From contig JAGWRL010000013.1 in NCBI GenBank assembly GCA_028876585.1, positions 1 to 18,279 on the forward strand: a stretch of DNA of 18,279 nt, written 5' to 3'. Under the pieces are notes generated by a model. The model did not search any database and was not told the origin of the DNA. It saw only the letters and a program-made list of their open reading frames with translations. A program made the position numbers and the translations under genes. This DNA comes from Pseudomonadota bacterium. GTDB lineage: Bacteria > Pseudomonadota > Alphaproteobacteria > Rhizobiales > Beijerinckiaceae. Below, piece by piece: positions 1 to 7,840 of the stretch; the first letter of the stretch is position 1; every line of letters starts with the position of its first letter.

Positions 1-339
1 GCGCGCTTTCGCAGAAGAGGCCGGCGCAGGCCGAGACCGCATCATCGTTCTCTTGATAGACAACGCCGGTTGGCATGGGCCGGCGAACCTCAACGTTCCC
101 GACGGCGTCCGCCTCGTCTTCCTGCCGCCCTACATGCCTGAACTTCAACCGGTCGAGACGCTCTGGGAACTCGTCGACGAGCCTATCGTCAACCAACAAA
201 TCCCCGACCTCGAAACCCTCGACGACATCATCAGTCGTGGATGCAGAGCCCTCGCCGAAGATCGGCCCACACTAAAATCGCAAACCGGGTTCAACTGGTG
301 GCCCAAAATCGCGAATACGAACTGATCACCCGAAAACCG
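1..339 (+). mobile_element. IS630-family insertion sequence, right (3') end, truncated by the contig edge
   Basis: This is the 3' part of an IS630-family element running in from beyond the window. The inner boundary is set by comparison with the inverted copy at 17940-18279. The two match up to the end tract ACCCGAAAACCG and diverge after the following TAT, which fits an IS630 end next to its usual TA target dinucleotide (340-341). By eye there are about 8 mismatches over about 339 bases, so the copies are related but not identical. The 5' terminal repeat is outside the window. Confidence 0.75.
2..325 (+). CDS. IS630-family transposase, C-terminal part (5' end missing)
   Basis: This is the C-terminal ~107 residues of a DDE transposase that catalyses cut-and-paste transposition into TA sites. 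The frame is open from base 2, so the ORF continues left of the window. The visible protein carries the second catalytic aspartate in LLIDNAGWHG and the third acidic residue in PELQPVETLW, both standard IS630/Tc1-mariner marks. It ends in a conserved WWPKIANTN tail. An internal TTG at 53 would give a 90-residue product but is not the real start, because in-frame coding sequence (FAEEAGAGRDRIIV) precedes it. The gene faces the catabolic island. Whether the full gene is intact cannot be judged here. Confidence 0.85.
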   Translation, partial: RAFAEEAGAGRDRIIVLLIDNAGWHGPANLNVPDGVRLVFLPPYMPELQPVETLWELVDEPIVNQQIPDLETLDDIISRGCRALAEDRPTLKSQTGFNWWPKIANTN

Positions 340-495
340 TATGACACACGACCGATAGAAGCGCCCAGCCGAACTGTCGCCGAAAAAACCACCTTGCCAA
401 ATCGGGGGCATCCATACACGCCCCGGTTTACGTACTCGTTCACGGTGCGTGGCCGGAGCGCAACCCCGCTATAGCTCGAGTGAGGTCCGCCGCTT

Positions 496-570
496 GGTTG
501 CGGGGGCTCGCAACCATCGAACGACGCGGAAATCGATCCTGGACCTGTCGCTCTTGATGCCCCCGCAACC
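496..570. repeat. 12-bp inverted repeat, arms 496-507 and 559-570
   Basis: GGTTGCGGGGGC (496-507) is repeated as its exact reverse complement GCCCCCGCAACC (559-570), separated by 51 bases. The left arm can also fold locally, because GGTTGCG (496-502) pairs with CGCAACC (509-515). Two mutually exclusive hairpins are therefore possible. No T tract follows, and no neighbouring gene gives it a clear role. It may be a remnant of a mobile element or chance in GC-rich DNA. Confidence 0.35.
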
Positions 571-796
571 GAGGGGAGGCGAAACGAACTCGATCCGGGG
601 GTAGACCAGCGTCGCTGGCAATAGCGGTCACGAGGGCCAGACTTGGGTCGGCGCGCCTCGACGCGAAGAAGGACGTCGCCGGCCGGATTCCTTGGATCGC
701 GTCGATCGAGACGTCGGTCCTTCGAATTACAAAGATCGCCGGCAACATTGGGGGCGGCAGGGCGTTGTGCATGGACACGTGGCCCCAGGAGCCGCC

Positions 797-967
797 ATGA
801 CCAAACATATGCCGGAAGCGCCGGTGGCGAACCGCAGCGCCAAGGGCCCCGGCGACCGCCATGAGGCCCCAAGCGACACCGCGCCCGCGAAGCACCCCGG
901 CGATGTCCACGAGACGGAAAATGACACGCCTGAGGAAAGCCTCCCTCCCGACGACGACGAAAACTAG
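797..967 (+). CDS. small hydrophilic hypothetical protein, 56 aa
   Basis: This is a 56-residue, highly charged protein with no cysteine and no membrane segment, ending in an acidic run (PPDDDEN). A Shine-Dalgarno-like AGGAG lies 6 bases before the ATG at 797, which makes this start better than the upstream in-frame ATG at 692. The sequence around NRSAKGPGD resembles short, disordered hypothetical proteins with an NRSPKGP-type motif that I recall from Hyphomicrobiales. That resemblance is from memory and gives no function. It stands alone and is not part of the apiose operons. It could still be a spurious ORF. Confidence 0.5.
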   Translation: MTKHMPEAPVANRSAKGPGDRHEAPSDTAPAKHPGDVHETENDTPEESLPPDDDEN

Positions 968-1247
968 CGGCTCAGCCGATCGCCTTGATCGAATCTGGAC
1001 CTCGCCAGCGCGCCGGCGACGGCTGGCAGCTCTGGAACAACATGTCGCGGGCTCTTCTTCAAACTGTGTGATGGCCGCGATCATTGTGGACTTTTAGCGC
1101 TTGGAAAACACATCAGCATTCGGCACAGGGCGTCCTGAAACAATATGCACCTCCAATCGCCAGGAGGCGCACCCGAATTTGCCGGGCGTTGTCAATTTCA
1201 TACCGCCAGCTCGGCGTTTCATATCATCACAGAGAGCGAGGAAGACC

Positions 1248-1273
1248 CTCGAAATCCAGAAACGAGTTTCGAG
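1248..1273 (-). terminator. weak candidate hairpin downstream of the leftward ABC operon
   Basis: CTCGAAA (1248-1254) pairs with TTTCGAG (1267-1273) around a 12-base loop, about 12 bases beyond the stop codon of the permease gene read leftward. The stem is short and has no clear U tract, so this is only a possible transcription end for the operon. Confidence 0.25.
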
Positions 1274-1284
1274 AGTCGCGCAGC

Positions 1285-2268
1285 TTAGGATTTGATCGAC
1301 CTGACCGCTTTTCGCGGCCGCGGAGTCAGTCCTCCGGCGAGCGCCAGCACGCAGATGATGGCGACGCCCTCGACGACGTCCTGGGCGCCGGGCGGAAGTT
1401 TGGCGATCTGCATCGTCGTAACGATCAGCACGAGCAGCACGCTGCCAAACAGCGTGCCGAGCGCTGTCGGCGCCCCGCCAAAGATCAGGGTGCCGCCGAG
1501 CACGACGGCGCCCAGCGATTGCAGAAGGAAGGGCTGCCCCATCTCCAGGAAGGCGCCGCCGACATAGGCGCCGAGCAGCAATCCCGTGAAAGCTGCGAGG
1601 GTTGAGGAGGCGAGGAAGGCGACCGCCGCGACACGAAGAGTCTTGACTCCGGCAAGACGGGCGGCGATCGCGTTCTGACCGGTGGCCGAAAGGGTTCGCC
1701 CGTAAGCGGTCCTGTTGAGCACGAGCGAAGCCGATCCCACGACGATCAACGCGACGAAGCCCATGATCGGAACGCCCGAGACGCGCGCGGTCGCGACGAG
1801 CCGCAACGTCGGGGCGACGGTGAAGCCGGGGATCGCGCGGTTGGCGAGCAGCGAAGTGGTCGCCAAAATATAGCCCGTTGCGAGCGTGGCGATGATCGCC
1901 GGGATGCGGGCGAGCAGCACCAGAGCGCCGTTCACGGCGCCGACGATGAGCCCCAGCGCTAGCGTCGCCGCGAGGCCGAGAAACAAACGATCGTCATGGC
2001 CGCCCATCACGATCAGCGCGAGGAAGGCGCTCAACGTCATCACGCTGGCGATGGAGAGATCGATATTGCCGCCGCCTGTCGAGACGACCGCCATCTGGCC
2101 GACGGCCACGAGCGCAAGAAAGGAACTGGAGACCGCTACGCCGGAGAGACTGCTGAAGCTCAGTTGGTTGGTCAGCGCCGCAAGAATTCCCCACAGCAGT
2201 ACGACGCCGAGGAATGACCAGATCCAGCGATTGCGCGCGGTCCAGTCCGCGAGAGGAACGCTTCTCAC
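1285..2268 (-). CDS. sugar ABC transporter permease (RbsC/BPD_transp_2 family)
   Basis: This is an inner-membrane permease of a CUT2-type sugar importer, 327 aa, the usual length for RbsC-like proteins. It is almost wholly hydrophobic, with eight or more predicted membrane spans. It carries the family hallmark GGGNIDLS (residues 65-72, counterpart of GGIDLSVGS) and a cytoplasmic-loop segment NAIAARLAGVKTLRV. The start is a GTG at 2268, overlapping the stop of the upstream ATPase-permease fusion by GTGA. A strong GGGGGAGGAG lies just upstream, so the two are translationally coupled. Because the upstream protein already contains one permease domain, this gene probably supplies the second half of a heterodimeric channel. 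The substrate is inferred from context (D-apiose, apionate or a related polyol); sequence alone does not show it. Confidence 0.9.
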   Translation of the reverse strand: MRSVPLADWTARNRWIWSFLGVVLLWGILAALTNQLSFSSLSGVAVSSSFLALVAVGQMAVVSTGGGNIDLSIASVMTLSAFLALIVMGGHDDRLFLGLAATLALGLIVGAVNGALVLLARIPAIIATLATGYILATTSLLANRAIPGFTVAPTLRLVATARVSGVPIMGFVALIVVGSASLVLNRTAYGRTLSATGQNAIAARLAGVKTLRVAAVAFLASSTLAAFTGLLLGAYVGGAFLEMGQPFLLQSLGAVVLGGTLIFGGAPTALGTLFGSVLLVLIVTTMQIAKLPPGAQDVVEGVAIICVLALAGGLTPRPRKAVRSIKS

Positions 2269-4733
2269 GCGTCTCTCCTCCCCCGGTTCGCCGCGCTCCT
2301 GAGAACGAGCATGCCCAACAACAGCAACCCCTGCACGGCCGCGTTATAGTCGGGGCTGACGTTGAGCATGCCGAGCAGCGCCCCTATCAACGACAGCGTG
2401 ACCGAACCTGCGACGACGCCGAGCGGCGATATGTAGCCTCCTGCGAGCGCGCACCCGCCGATGACGATGGAGGCGACCGAAAGCAACGTGTAACCGCCTC
2501 CCGCGTTGTAGTCGCTGGCGGTGTTGATCGCAGTGAGCGACAAGCCCGCCAGCGCCGCGAACACGCCAGCGAGAAAATAACGCAGCGCCGCATATTTCGA
2601 CGCCGACCATCCCGCCCGCGCCATCGCCGTGGAATTGCCGCCGAAGGCGCGCAGCGCGACGCCGAGCGGGGTGGCGTTGAGCAGATAGGCGGCTGCGGCG
2701 ATCAGGACGAGCACGATCCCAGCCGTCGGCGCGCCGGGGATCGACCAGCCGATGGCCGCCGTCAACCAGCCAGGGGAAGACCCGCCGGGCGTGGGTTGCA
2801 TCGTGTAGGCGAGGCCGCTCCAGATGAAGGACGCGCCGAGCGTGACGACAATCGCGGGGATTTTGCGAATCTGGATCAGGGCGCCGAGCGCGGCGTAGGC
2901 CAAGGGGCCGGCGACGAGCGCCAAAAGTCCGGCGCCGAGCGAATCGACGAGCCATGTGGCGCTGACGACGTTGATCAACCCGGCGAAGGCGCCGACGCCA
3001 AGATCGATTTCGCTGCCGCCGACGACGAACATCTGCGCCAGCGACACCAGCGCGACGGGCACGGCCGGCCAAAAAAGCAGATCGAGCCCGAACACCGAGG
3101 CGATTCTGGAGTTTTGGCTCAACATGACGGCCAGCACCGCCGCCAGGCTGAGGAAGGGCGCAGCTTCGATCAGCAGCATCGACCAACCGCCGGCGCGCTT
3201 TTGGCCAAGCGCCGAGGGGCGTTCCGACGCGGCGCGGAACGAGGCTTCGACGATAGCCTGCTCGGAGATTTCGTCGCCGACCAACTCCGCGACAATTCCG
3301 CCGCCGGCGAACACGAACACGCGGTCGCATTCGAGGAACTCGACGTCCTCCGTTGAGTGCCAGACGATCAACCGGCCCGAGCGAGCGATCTCCGCGGTTA
3401 GATTGTAGAAATCGCGCTTAGCCGCGACATCGACGCCACGGGTCGGATCGTCGAGCAGGATGATCGGCGCATCCGCGACGAGGGCGCGGGCCACCAGCGC
3501 TTTCTGCTGGTTTCCCCCGCTGAGATCCAGCATGCCTGACCTCAGGCGAGCGACGTCCAACCGCAACCGCTCCGCCGATGGCGCCGCTGCGCTTCGCTCG
3601 TCCGCCTGCGAAAGAAACGCAAACATCGGCATGACCGCGATGCGGCTGAGACCGATATTGGCGAGCACGCTCCACAGCGGAAACACGCCCTCGCGCAAGC
3701 GGTCGCCGGAAACGAAGCTGGCGGCGCCGCGCCTTTCGACCGCAGCGTTCCGGCCGCCGCTCGCTCCGATAAAAATGGCATGCAGCAATTCCTTTTGCCC
3801 GCTGCCTTCAAGCCCCGCGAAGCCGACGATTTCGCTTTCGTGTAGTTCGACGGCGCGGCCTAGCGGCGCGACAATTTCGCCCTCGATGCGAACCCGCACG
3901 GGCGAGGACGCGAGGTCGGGCGCGGCGCGCAGCGAAGCGGGCAGGGCCGCCGCTTCTCCGCCCATCATGCGTACAAGGTCAGAGACCGCGGTTTGTTTGG
4001 CGCCGCCGTGCCAGACGAGACGGCCGTTGCGCATGACCGCGATCCGCTCGGCGACATCCATGATCTCGAACAGCTTGTGGCTGATGAAAATGAAGGAGAC
4101 GCCCTTGTCCGCCCGGCTCTGGATATAGCCGCGCAATTGCTGGCTTCGCTCCGGCCCCAGCGAGGAGGTCGGCTCATCCAGGATGATCAGCTTGACGTTC
4201 GGCGTCGCCGCCGCGCGCGCGATCTCCACCATCTGGCGCTGGCCGATGGGCAACGCGCTCAACGGCCGGTCAACCTCGATGGAATTGCCGGGAAATACCG
4301 CGTCGAGCGCGGCGCGCGCGCGGCGCCGGTAGGCGGAACGCCAGCCCGGCGCCCACGATGCGGCCTCAGGCGTCTCCAGAAAGAAATTTTCCGCCACCGT
4401 CAGATTGGCGCACAGCGACAGTTCCTGATGAACGATGCGGATGCCGATGGCCTGCGCGTCGGCCGCGCTGTAAAATTCAAATTCGAGTGAGCGGCCCGCG
4501 AATTCGAGTTGGCCTTCGTCGGGTCTCGTTACGCCGCAAAGCACGCGCATGAGCGTGCTCTTGCCGGCGCCATTGCCGCCGACGAGGCCCAGCACTTCGC
4601 CGCGACCAATCGCCAGGCTGATGTCGGCGTTGGCCGTCGTCGAGCCGAAAGATTTGCTGACGCCGCGCAGCGTCACCAGCGTGTCGCCGGAGATCGCACC
4701 GGCGACGAGATAGGGGCGATGGGCGACCGTCAT
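2265..4733 (-). CDS. fused sugar ABC transporter ATPase (two NBDs) and permease
   Basis: This single polypeptide joins a CUT2-type double ATPase to an RbsC-like permease. Numbered from the upstream TTG at 4769 (834 aa): NBD1 has Walker A GGNGAGKST (64-72), signature LPIGQ (173-177), Walker B LIILDEP (194-200) and switch His231. NBD2 has the degenerate Walker A GLEGSGQKE (319-327) typical of RbsA, an intact LSGGNQQ (416-422) and Walker B IILLDDPTRGVD (436-447). From about residue 530 a hydrophobic permease follows, with GGSEIDLGVG (584-593). I prefer the ATG at 4733 (822 aa) because the TTG has a GGGAAG only one base away; neither start has an ideal ribosome site. It sits behind the binding-protein gene and overlaps the next permease. 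ATP hydrolysis would drive import of a pentose-like substrate. Confidence 0.88.
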   Translation of the reverse strand: MTVAHRPYLVAGAISGDTLVTLRGVSKSFGSTTANADISLAIGRGEVLGLVGGNGAGKSTLMRVLCGVTRPDEGQLEFAGRSLEFEFYSAADAQAIGIRIVHQELSLCANLTVAENFFLETPEAASWAPGWRSAYRRRARAALDAVFPGNSIEVDRPLSALPIGQRQMVEIARAAATPNVKLIILDEPTSSLGPERSQQLRGYIQSRADKGVSFIFISHKLFEIMDVAERIAVMRNGRLVWHGGAKQTAVSDLVRMMGGEAAALPASLRAAPDLASSPVRVRIEGEIVAPLGRAVELHESEIVGFAGLEGSGQKELLHAIFIGASGGRNAAVERRGAASFVSGDRLREGVFPLWSVLANIGLSRIAVMPMFAFLSQADERSAAAPSAERLRLDVARLRSGMLDLSGGNQQKALVARALVADAPIILLDDPTRGVDVAAKRDFYNLTAEIARSGRLIVWHSTEDVEFLECDRVFVFAGGGIVAELVGDEISEQAIVEASFRAASERPSALGQKRAGGWSMLLIEAAPFLSLAAVLAVMLSQNSRIASVFGLDLLFWPAVPVALVSLAQMFVVGGSEIDLGVGAFAGLINVVSATWLVDSLGAGLLALVAGPLAYAALGALIQIRKIPAIVVTLGASFIWSGLAYTMQPTPGGSSPGWLTAAIGWSIPGAPTAGIVLVLIAAAAYLLNATPLGVALRAFGGNSTAMARAGWSASKYAALRYFLAGVFAALAGLSLTAINTASDYNAGGGYTLLSVASIVIGGCALAGGYISPLGVVAGSVTLSLIGALLGMLNVSPDYNAAVQGLLLLGMLVLRSAANRGRRDA

Positions 4734-4790
4734 GTCAACGATGGAGTTCTCTGGCCTTGAACGCAGCAAACTTCCCGCTTCGCGGTTCGT

Positions 4791-4819
4791 GACGCAAGGG
4801 GCGTTGCGCCCCTTGCGTC
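4791..4819 (-). terminator. perfect 13-bp hairpin behind the first binding-protein gene
   Basis: GACGCAAGGGGCG (4791-4803) pairs perfectly with CGCCCCTTGCGTC (4807-4819) around a 3-base loop. In the leftward transcript it lies 9 bases after the stop of the binding-protein gene and before the ATPase-permease gene. No U tract follows. It is more likely a 3' mRNA stabiliser or partial attenuator that keeps binding protein in excess over the membrane components than a full terminator. Confidence 0.6.
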
Positions 4820-4828
4820 GTGTTCAAA

Positions 4829-5860
4829 CTATTTCTTGCCCAGCAGGTTCTTGGCGACCCAATCTTCCGAATAGGACGGGCTGACGATCATGCCCGAGGG
4901 CAGGTTGGCGAAGTCCTTGAGATTGTCTTGCGTGACCGTCGCCACCGGCATGATCATCAGCTTGGGCGCCTCGGCGCCCTTGACCAGCGCGAGACTCAAC
5001 CAGAACGCCGCGCCGCCGATGCCCGGCGTCGTGTTCATCGAAATGGTCGTGTAGCCGCTTGCGCTTTTGGCCGACCACCATTTGATGAAATCGGTGCTGC
5101 CGCCGCCCTCGATGATCGGCGGCTTGTCCTTGTAGTCGCCGCCGAACTGATCGAACGCCTGCGCGATGCCAAAATCGTCGCTGCCGCCCTGGCCGAGCAC
5201 TGCATCGACATGAGGCAGGCTCGGCAGCACGTTGGCGATGGCCGATTGCGCGACCGAGGCGGTCGCTTGCCCATAGACAGTCGCCACCACCTTGATGTCA
5301 GGAAATTTCTTCAACGCGGCTTCCTGGGCGTTGAACATGTCGTTGTCAGGCGCCGAGCCCTTGACGCCGCGCACCTGAAGCACATTGCCCTTGCCGCCGA
5401 GCTGGTTGAAGACCCACTCGGCCTCTTGCTGCTTGTAGCCCTTGAAGTCGAAGTTCAATTGGTAATTGCAAGGCGCGGAGGCCACGGAATCGAAAGTGAC
5501 GACCTTGATGCCGGCCTTGCAGGCCTTTTCAATCGTACCATTGACGGCGGTTTCGGACGCGGCGTCGATGGCGATGGCGTCCACGCCTTTCAGGATGAGT
5601 TCGGCGAGTTGGCTGTTCTGCTGCGCCACGCTGCCGTCGCCGTTGAGCACGACATAATCCGCGATCTTGCCCGCCGCCTTGGCTTCTTTGGCGGAGGCCT
5701 CGAAGGCTTCGACCATCTGATGGCGCCAGGTGTTGCCGTAATAGGCGTTGGAAAGCGCGATCACCGGCTTGTCCGCCGACGCGCTCGCGGGCGCCGCCAA
5801 GGCGGCGACCATGGGAACGGCGGCCAGACCCGCCAGCAAAGACGCCAGACTCACCCTCAT
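4829..5860 (-). CDS. periplasmic sugar-binding protein of the leftward ABC importer
   Basis: This is a solute-binding protein of the Peripla_BP_4 (RbsB-like) class, 343 aa. It begins with a Sec signal peptide (MRVSLASLLAGLAAV... to about Ala29, AxA-type site PASASA) followed by the mature start DKPVIALSNAYYGNTWRHQM. Typical fold landmarks are KGVDAIAIDAASETAV in the N-lobe and VDAVLGQGGSDDFG in the C-lobe. The ATG at 5860 is preceded by AGGGAG at 7 bases. An in-frame TTG at 5902 would extend the ORF but would put a polar extension before the signal peptide, so I reject it. It is the first gene of the leftward operon and is transcribed from the shared divergent promoter. The ligand is probably D-apiose or a pathway intermediate, by context only. 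Confidence 0.9.
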   Translation of the reverse strand: MRVSLASLLAGLAAVPMVAALAAPASASADKPVIALSNAYYGNTWRHQMVEAFEASAKEAKAAGKIADYVVLNGDGSVAQQNSQLAELILKGVDAIAIDAASETAVNGTIEKACKAGIKVVTFDSVASAPCNYQLNFDFKGYKQQEAEWVFNQLGGKGNVLQVRGVKGSAPDNDMFNAQEAALKKFPDIKVVATVYGQATASVAQSAIANVLPSLPHVDAVLGQGGSDDFGIAQAFDQFGGDYKDKPPIIEGGGSTDFIKWWSAKSASGYTTISMNTTPGIGGAAFWLSLALVKGAEAPKLMIMPVATVTQDNLKDFANLPSGMIVSPSYSEDWVAKNLLGKK

Positions 5861-5917
5861 CGCGATTCTCCCTGAAAACCCCGCTGTTGATCGCGGCGAC
5901 AATTTATGGCACGCCTG

Positions 5918-5947
5918 TTGACATGCTGCAAGTCATGTCATTATACC
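5918..5947 (+). promoter_or_regulatory. sigma-70-like promoter for the apnO operon
   Basis: A consensus -35 TTGACA (5918-5923) is followed after 18 bases by TATACC (5942-5947), or after 17 by TTATAC. Transcription would start near 5953-5956, giving a leader of about 25 bases before apnO. Confidence 0.55.
5919..5940. promoter_or_regulatory. candidate operator, inverted repeat TGACATG-N8-CATGTCA
   Basis: There are perfect 7-bp arms at 5919-5925 and 5934-5940. The site covers the -35 and spacer of the rightward promoter and the region just downstream of the leftward -10. A dimeric repressor bound here could block both promoters. The binder is unknown; the local GntR/FCD protein is the obvious candidate. 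Confidence 0.5.
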
Positions 5948-5948
5948 A
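5940..5948 (-). promoter_or_regulatory. extended -10 promoter for the leftward ABC operon
   Basis: Read on the minus strand, TGGTATAAT is a perfect extended -10 (TGnTATAAT) at 5948-5940. No good -35 is seen at the expected distance, as is common for extended -10 promoters. It shares bases with the -10 of the rightward promoter, so RNA polymerase can probably not use both at once. Confidence 0.5.
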
Positions 5949-5962
5949 ATTTCAAGAAATTG
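5947..5962. promoter_or_regulatory. second palindrome CAATTTC-AA-GAAATTG
   Basis: This is a perfect 7-bp inverted repeat with a 2-base centre, located at the predicted start point of the rightward transcript and just upstream of the leftward -10. It could be a second operator, or a hairpin in the 5' leader of the apnO transcript. Confidence 0.4.
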
Positions 5963-5979
5963 ACGGGAGGATGGAGCCG

Positions 5980-6807
5980 GTGACAGCGATCGCACTCTTC
6001 GGAGCGGGCGGGAAAATGGGCTATCGCCTCGCCAAGAACCTGAAAGGTTCACGTTTTCAGGTCCGTCATGTCGAGGTCGCGGAGGCGGGCAAAGCGCGTC
6101 TGAAGAAAGACCTCGGCCTCGATTGCGTCTCGTCGGAGGAGGCGCTGAACGGCGCCGATGTGGTCATCCTCGCGGTTCCCGACACCCACATCGGCAAGGT
6201 CGCGGCGGGACTCGGCGACAGGCTGAAAGCCGGCATGATGGTGATCGCGCTCGACGCGGCGGCCCCGTTCGCGGGCCATCTGCCCGCGCGCCCCGATCTC
6301 ACCTATTTTGTCACCCACCCCTGCCATCCCCCGATCTTCAACGACGAGACCGAGATGGCCGCCAAGCGCGATCATTTCGGCGGAATCTTCGCCAAACAGC
6401 ACATCGTCAGCGCGCTGATGCAGGGCCCCGAGAGCGCGTTCGCGCTCGGCGAGGAGATCGCCAAGGTGATCTGGGCGCCGGTGATGCGCTCGCACCGCGT
6501 CACCGTCGAGCAGATGGCGCTGCTGGAGCCGGGCCTCTCCGAGACCGTCGCGGCGACGCTGTTGGTGGTGATGCGCGAGGCGATGGACGAGGTGGTGGCG
6601 CGCGGCGTGCCGAAAGAGGCGGCGCGCGACTTCCTGCTCGGACACATGAACGTGCTCGGCGCCGTCATCTTCGGCGAGGTCGAGGGCGTGTTCTCGGACG
6701 CCTGCAACAAGGCGATCGAGTTCGGCAAACCGGCGCTGATGCGGCCGGACTGGAAGAAAGTCTTCGAACCTCAGGAAATCGCCGACAGCATCAAGCGCAT
6801 CACCTGA
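5980..6807 (+). CDS. apnO: D-apionate oxidoisomerase (6-phosphogluconate dehydrogenase-like)
   Basis: This enzyme is predicted to oxidise D-apionate with NAD(P)+ while migrating a hydroxymethyl group, giving 3-oxo-isoapionate (cytoplasm). It is 275 aa. It opens with a Rossmann dinucleotide loop GAGGKMG (8-14), then VILAVPDTHIGKV, the family-typical HPCHPPIFNDET (113-124), and a helical C-terminal domain of the phosphogluconate-dehydrogenase type (MALLEPGLSETVAATL, FLLGHMNVLGAVIFGE). The sequence closely resembles ApnO proteins as I remember them. I chose the GTG at 5980 because GGGAGG (5965-5970) is 9 bases upstream; the ATG at 5971 directly abuts that site. It is the first gene of the rightward operon, 54 bases before the second binding protein. 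A general beta-hydroxyacid dehydrogenase is the less specific alternative. Confidence 0.85.
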   Translation: MTAIALFGAGGKMGYRLAKNLKGSRFQVRHVEVAEAGKARLKKDLGLDCVSSEEALNGADVVILAVPDTHIGKVAAGLGDRLKAGMMVIALDAAAPFAGHLPARPDLTYFVTHPCHPPIFNDETEMAAKRDHFGGIFAKQHIVSALMQGPESAFALGEEIAKVIWAPVMRSHRVTVEQMALLEPGLSETVAATLLVVMREAMDEVVARGVPKEAARDFLLGHMNVLGAVIFGEVEGVFSDACNKAIEFGKPALMRPDWKKVFEPQEIADSIKRIT

Positions 6808-7788
<981 letters not shown>

Positions 7789-7796
7789 GCATGGCG

Positions 7797-7824
7797 GGAT
7801 CGCGGCGGCTCGCCGCCGCGATCC
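7797..7824 (+). terminator. perfect 12-bp hairpin behind the second binding-protein gene
   Basis: GGATCGCGGCGG (7797-7808) pairs perfectly with CCGCCGCGATCC (7813-7824) around the loop CTCG, 9 bases after the binding-protein stop. No run of T follows, so full termination is unlikely. A stem at this place usually protects the upstream message from 3' exonucleases and raises binding protein over downstream transporter parts. Confidence 0.65.
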
Positions 7825-7840
7825 AGTTCTCGTGACGGAG

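Larger units (their letters stand above)
340..1284. other. sparse stretch between the IS end and the ABC transporter operon
   Basis: Apart from the small gene at 797-967 and an inverted repeat at 496-570, I see no convincing gene here. Long open frames on the minus strand (872-291 and 1084-440) are arginine- and proline-rich, resemble no family I know, and overlap each other. They look like the random open frames typical of high-GC DNA. The last ~300 bases before the transporter are less GC-rich and contain stops in all frames I checked. Confidence 0.5.
5861..5979. promoter_or_regulatory. divergent intergenic control region between the two transporter operons
   Basis: This 119-bp AT-richer stretch separates the leftward binding-protein operon from rightward apnO. 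It contains overlapping promoter elements in both directions and two nested inverted repeats (listed separately). Such an arrangement fits joint control of both operons by one repressor; the GntR regulator at 13880-13158 is the only candidate in the window. Confidence 0.7.

Noticed and set aside
440..1084. 214-aa minus-strand open frame
   Set aside because: The composition is arginine- and proline-rich, no family features can be recognised, no ribosome site was seen, and it is antisense to the better-supported small gene at 797-967.
2214..3356. 380-aa plus-strand open frame opposite the ATPase-permease fusion
   Set aside because: It is a mirror frame of a clear coding region in high-GC DNA. 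The arginine-, glutamate- and histidine-rich sequence has no domain.
4791..4819. Full rho-independent terminator that would split the leftward operon
   Set aside because: The stem is perfect but has no U tract behind it, and the ATPase-permease gene downstream has no obvious promoter of its own.
4820..5875. 351-aa plus-strand open frame opposite the first binding protein
   Set aside because: The minus strand carries a full binding protein with a signal peptide and a good ribosome site; this frame shows no recognisable fold.
5861..5902. TTG start at 5902 for the leftward binding protein
   Set aside because: It would put 14 polar residues in front of the signal peptide. The ATG at 5860 has AGGGAG at ideal distance.
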